Assembly: GCA_937927875.1 (NCBI GenBank)
Contig: CALEYV010000161.1
Coordinates: 1-8,384, forward strand
Source: an uncultured Actinomycetes bacterium
GTDB lineage: Bacteria; Actinomycetota; Acidimicrobiia; IMCC26256; PALSA-555
Direction of reading: 5' to 3'
DNA length: 8,384 bases
Positions 6,140 through 8,384 of this stretch are shown piece by piece. The stretch's first letter is position 1. Each line of letters starts with the position of its first letter. The notes under the pieces were generated by a model. The model worked only from the letters and a program-made list of their open reading frames with translations, did not search any database and was not told where the DNA came from. A program made the translations under genes and the position numbers.

Positions 6140-6145
6140 TACGGT
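6140..6145 (+). promoter_or_regulatory. -10 box (TACGGT) for the VOC-P450 unit
   Basis: TACGGT fits TAnnnT and lies exactly 7 bases before the GTG at 6153, mirroring the TAGATT box on the other strand. A weak TGGCGA at 6116-6121 is 18 bases upstream as a possible -35 box. The match supports GTG 6153 over the in-frame GTG at 6144, which would overlap the box. Confidence 0.45.
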
Positions 6146-6152
6146 GCCGGCC

Positions 6153-6614
6153 GTGCCGACGGTCCGGTTCAACCACATGGAGCTCACGTTCTCGCCCGGT
6201 ACCCTCGACGCCGGGTTCCGCCGCGACGTGGCCGCCTTCTACGGCGAGCTATTCGGATGGGAGAGCGCCGACGTGAACATCGTCGGCCAGAACTGCCAGT
6301 ACCTGCGCGTCGACGACGGGCAGTTCCTCCTCCTCGCCGAGTACGAGCGCCCGATGCAGGCCCCCGGCTACGACCACCTCGGGCTGCTCTGCGACACCCG
6401 GGCCGAGGTCGACGGCCTGCTCGAGCAGGCGAAGGCGTTCCGTAACCGCGACGACCGGGTTCGCATCAAGGAGTACGAGGACCTCGTCACCGGCAACGTG
6501 ACCGTGCACGCCTTCTACGTCAAGTACCTGCTGCCGATCTTCTTCGACGTGCAGTGCATGGAGTGGCAGCCCGGCACCGCGCCGGCGCATCGCTGGCAGT
6601 ACGCGTCGGCCTGA
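6153..6614 (+). CDS. VOC (glyoxalase/bleomycin-resistance/dioxygenase fold) protein
   Basis: A 153-residue protein with the two-module beta-alpha-beta-beta-beta fold of the vicinal oxygen chelate superfamily. The first module opens with FNHMELTF at 6-13 and contains AAFYGELFGWE at 27-37, the helix and turn typical of these proteins, then FLLLAEYERP at 58-67. The second opens with YDHLGLLCD at 73-81 and ends with FFDVQCMEW at 130-138. Likely metal ligands are H8, E63, H75 and E137 at the four classical positions. The start is GTG at 6153, with a -10 box 7 bases upstream; ATG at 6177 would remove the first strand and H8, so it is unlikely. It is 7 bases upstream of the complete P450 and probably co-transcribed. 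The reaction is unknown: dioxygenase, isomerase and lyase members all exist. Fold sure. Confidence 0.85.
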   Translation: MPTVRFNHMELTFSPGTLDAGFRRDVAAFYGELFGWESADVNIVGQNCQYLRVDDGQFLLLAEYERPMQAPGYDHLGLLCDTRAEVDGLLEQAKAFRNRDDRVRIKEYEDLVTGNVTVHAFYVKYLLPIFFDVQCMEWQPGTAPAHRWQYASA

Positions 6615-6621
6615 GATCACG

Positions 6622-7809
6622 GTGGAGTTCAACCCCTTCTCCTCGGACTTCTTCGACGACCCCTACGACACGTACCGCTGGATGCGCGACGAGGCGCCCG
6701 TCTACGAGAGCGAGCGCTTCGGCTTCTTCGCCCTGACCCGGTACGAGGACGTGGTCGCCGCCCACCGCGACTGGCAGACGTTCAGCAGCGAGCACGGGGT
6801 GACGATCGACCAGCTGCAGGACCCCGACTCGCCGGTGCGCGGGACCAGCATCATCATGATGGACCCGCCGGAGCACGAGCGGCTCCGCAAGCTCGTGAGC
6901 CGGGTGTTCACGCCTCGCGCGGTGGAGGCGCTCGAGCCGCTGGTGCGGTCGGTGATCGCCTCGCACCTCGACCCGCTGCGCGACCGGGACACCTTCGACC
7001 TCGTGGCCGAGTTCTCGGCGCCGTTCCCGGTCGAGGTCATCTCGACCATGCTGGGCGTGCCGGCGGCCGACCACCAGCAGATCCGCGAGTGGACCGACGA
7101 GCTCCTCCACCGCGAGCCCGACGACCCCCGCACGACGCAGGCGGGCATGGAAGCCGCGCTCCTCCAGGTCGGCTACTTCCTGGATCTCATCACCGCCAAG
7201 CGCGACCACCCCGGCGACGACATGATCAGCCGGCTCATCGAGGCCGAGGTGACGGGTGACGACGGGGACGCCCGCCTCACCGACGGCGAGATCGCCGGCT
7301 TCGCCGGCCTGCTGGCGGCGGCCGGGAGCGAGACGGTCACGAAGCTGGTCGGCAACGGCGTGGTGCTGTTCGCCCGGAACCCCGACCAGTGGCAACGGAT
7401 CGTCGAGGACCGGTCGGCGGCGGTCGGCGCGGTGGAGGAGGTCCTCCGCTACTGGGCGCCGTCGCAGTACCAGGGCCGGTTCTCCCGGGCCGACTCCACC
7501 TGGCATGGGGCGACGATCCCGGAGGGCATGCCGGTGCTTCTGATCACCGGCGCCGCCAACCGCGACGAGCGCGCCTACGAGAACCCGGACGTCTTCGACA
7601 TCGGCCGCCCGCCTCAGCTGTCGGTCGGCCTCGGGCACGGCATCCACGCCTGCCTCGGCGCCGCGCTGGCGCGCCTCGAGAGCCGGGTCGCGTTCGAAGC
7701 GGTGGCGGAGCGGTGGCCTCGCTTCGCGGTGGAGGAGTCGGGGCTGCGACGCGTGCACATGGCGAACGTCGCCGGCTTCTCGAACGTGCCCGTCCTCGCC
7801 GCCGCGTAG
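6622..7809 (+). CDS. Cytochrome P450, complete, soluble bacterial class I type
   Basis: A 395-residue P450 monooxygenase, normal in length for soluble bacterial enzymes that take electrons from a ferredoxin and its reductase; neither partner is in the window. Landmarks: C-helix HERLRKLVS at 85-93 (H85 and R89 for heme propionate), I-helix AAAGSETV at 232-239 with the acid-Thr pair E237/T238, ExxR at E273-R276, RFSRAD at 286-291, AANRDE at 311-316, and the heme loop LGHGIHACLGAALARLE at 337-353 with proximal C344. The usual Phe of FGxGxHxC is L337 here. The start is GTG at 6622, 7 bases after the VOC stop and without a clear Shine-Dalgarno sequence, so coupling to the VOC gene is likely. The N-terminus differs clearly from the P450 remnant at 5699-6061, so they are different subfamilies. 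Family certain, substrate unknown. Confidence 0.95.
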   Translation: MEFNPFSSDFFDDPYDTYRWMRDEAPVYESERFGFFALTRYEDVVAAHRDWQTFSSEHGVTIDQLQDPDSPVRGTSIIMMDPPEHERLRKLVSRVFTPRAVEALEPLVRSVIASHLDPLRDRDTFDLVAEFSAPFPVEVISTMLGVPAADHQQIREWTDELLHREPDDPRTTQAGMEAALLQVGYFLDLITAKRDHPGDDMISRLIEAEVTGDDGDARLTDGEIAGFAGLLAAAGSETVTKLVGNGVVLFARNPDQWQRIVEDRSAAVGAVEEVLRYWAPSQYQGRFSRADSTWHGATIPEGMPVLLITGAANRDERAYENPDVFDIGRPPQLSVGLGHGIHACLGAALARLESRVAFEAVAERWPRFAVEESGLRRVHMANVAGFSNVPVLAAA

Positions 7810-7839
7810 TCGCCCGGCGGCCGGTCGGCCGAGGAACGG

Positions 7840-7845
7840 TACGAT
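7840..7845 (+). promoter_or_regulatory. Possible -10 box (TACGAT) before the 3'-edge gene
   Basis: A TAnnnT box in the 73-base gap after the P450, giving a leader of about 30 bases with an AGGAGG site. No -35 box is recognised. Its last T is the first base of a 16-base palindrome. Confidence 0.35.
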
Positions 7846-7860
7846 CGGCAGCCTTGCCGA
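7845..7860. promoter_or_regulatory. Palindrome TCGGCA-N4-TGCCGA, possible operator
   Basis: A perfect 6+6 inverted repeat with a 4-base spacer that begins on the last base of the TACGAT box and covers the expected transcription start. That position suits a repressor operator. It could also be a small hairpin at the 3' end of the P450 transcript, although no U-tract follows. Confidence 0.3.
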
Positions 7861-7869
7861 CCGGGCCGC

Positions 7870-7875
7870 AGGAGG
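7870..7875 (+). promoter_or_regulatory. Strong ribosome binding site of the 3'-edge gene
   Basis: AGGAGG, 7 bases before the GTG at 7883: the strongest Shine-Dalgarno match in the window. It fixes the start of the last gene. Confidence 0.65.
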
Positions 7876-7882
7876 TGGCGAC

Positions 7883-8340
7883 GTGAAGGTCGCGCCGGCG
7901 CTCGACCAGCTCCCGCGCTCGACACTCCTCGCGGTGGCGTTCGAGCACATGCTGGCCGGGATGATCGTGACCCGGGCCATGCTGCCGCAGGTCATCCTGC
8001 GGGGCGGTGACGCCGCGCTCATGAACGACGTCGCGATCGACGAGTGGATGGGCGCCAGCCCCGTGTACACCGGCCGGATGCGGGCGCTGATGGGGATCGA
8101 GGGCGACGACGTCGGCGCCATCATGAAGGCGCTGCAGCTCGACTGCGGGTTCGTCCACCAGTACATGGACGTCGGCTACCAGCTCATCGACCGCGACCAC
8201 GCCGAGTTCTGGCTCGCGCACTGCGGTGCCCTCCTCGACACCGAGCCCCACGGCGAGGAGCAGGTGTTCGGCATGTGCCACACGATCGAGGACCCGACCT
8301 TCGACGCCACCGCGCTGGCGACGAACCCGCGGGCCCGCAT
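7883..8340 (+). CDS. Uncharacterised protein, C-terminus cut off by the contig end
   Basis: 152 codons from the GTG at 7883, preceded by AGGAGG, up to the last genomic base. The frame beyond that is adapter and not part of the protein. The N-terminal 110 residues look helical (FEHMLAGMIVTRAMLPQVILRG at 20-41, split by Met and Gly; DVGAIMKALQLDCGFVHQYM at 76-95). Then comes a segment rich in possible ligands, FWLAHCGALLDTEPHGEEQ (109-127) and MCHTIEDPTFDAT (131-143), with HC at 113-114, CH at 132-133 and ED at 136-137. This Cys/His/acid clustering suggests a metal or thiol site. A faint resemblance to L-2-amino-thiazoline-4-carboxylate hydrolase-like proteins came to mind, but I cannot support it. 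It follows the P450 by 73 bases with its own possible promoter. A real gene; function unknown. Confidence 0.8.
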
Positions 8341-8384
8341 CTGTCTCTTATACACATCTGACGCTGCCGACGATCTTACGCGTG
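8341..8384 (+). other. Nextera transposase adapter read-through (non-genomic)
   Basis: CTGTCTCTTATACACATCT (8341-8359), the Tn5 mosaic-end complement, continues into GACGCTGCCGACGA (8360-8373), the Nextera i5-side adapter. Then follow eight bases, TCTTACGC (8374-8381), the complement of the i5 index GCGTAAGA that I recall as S517, and GTG (8382-8384), the first bases of the P5 tail. These bases are a library artefact: any protein or alignment extending past 8340 is false here. Confidence 0.97.

Noticed and set aside
5699..6187. Longer start of the P450 remnant, extending upstream to about 6187
   Set aside because: The added residues are Arg/Pro-rich and overlap the divergent VOC start and promoter; homology to P450 begins only after the GTG at 6061.
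6520..8166. A 548-codon minus-strand open frame opposite the P450 and the last gene
   Set aside because: Low-complexity Arg/Ala/Val/His composition and no motif; the plus strand holds a complete P450 with all its landmarks and a second gene with a strong ribosome binding site.

Overview
High-GC genomic DNA (about 70% or more by eye) with GC-rich codon use, many GTG starts and an actinobacterial type of CysQ. It most likely comes from an actinomycetote, possibly a metagenomic acidimicrobial or related lineage; that placement is inference. Both ends cut through genes. The right end carries 44 bases of Nextera sequencing adapter (8341-8384), so this is the end of an assembled contig, not a natural end. 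No stretch longer than about 110 bases lacks a gene. I saw no tRNA, rRNA, CRISPR array or insertion sequence.

Layout. (1) 1-63, minus: the N-terminus of a secreted protein, divergent from (2) a plus-strand pair: a CysQ-like 3'(2'),5'-bisphosphate nucleotidase (172-924) and an alpha/beta hydrolase (967-1722). (3) A tight minus-strand operon convergent with that pair: PlsY-type acyltransferase (4403 to 3801), MFS transporter (3804 to 2563) and DegV/FakB-type fatty-acid-binding protein (2566 to 1730), each junction a 4-base GTGA overlap. (4) A second minus-strand unit: an internally deleted cytochrome P450 (6061 to 5699) followed one base later by a metal-dependent amidohydrolase (5697 to 4489). 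(5) Divergent from it, a plus-strand unit: VOC/glyoxalase-fold protein (6153-6614), complete cytochrome P450 (6622-7809) and an uncharacterised protein cut off by the contig end (7883-8340).

How the genes may work together. In known fatty-acid kinase systems a DegV protein (FakB) presents a fatty acid for phosphorylation, and acyl-phosphate is the PlsY substrate. PlsY, a transporter and DegV in one coupled operon therefore suggest uptake or recycling of acyl chains into phospholipid, although the kinase FakA is not in the window and this PlsY departs from the family in its glycine-rich loop. The right half looks like oxidative catabolism or tailoring of a small molecule (P450, VOC, amidohydrolase) read from a 91-base divergent promoter region. 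Both genes leaving that region have a TAnnnT box exactly 7 bases before their GTG, the arrangement expected of leaderless mRNAs. The P450 remnant is the most striking lesion: about the first 77 residues are joined in frame to the last 40 or so, removing the whole catalytic core but keeping the stop/start junction with the amidohydrolase intact.
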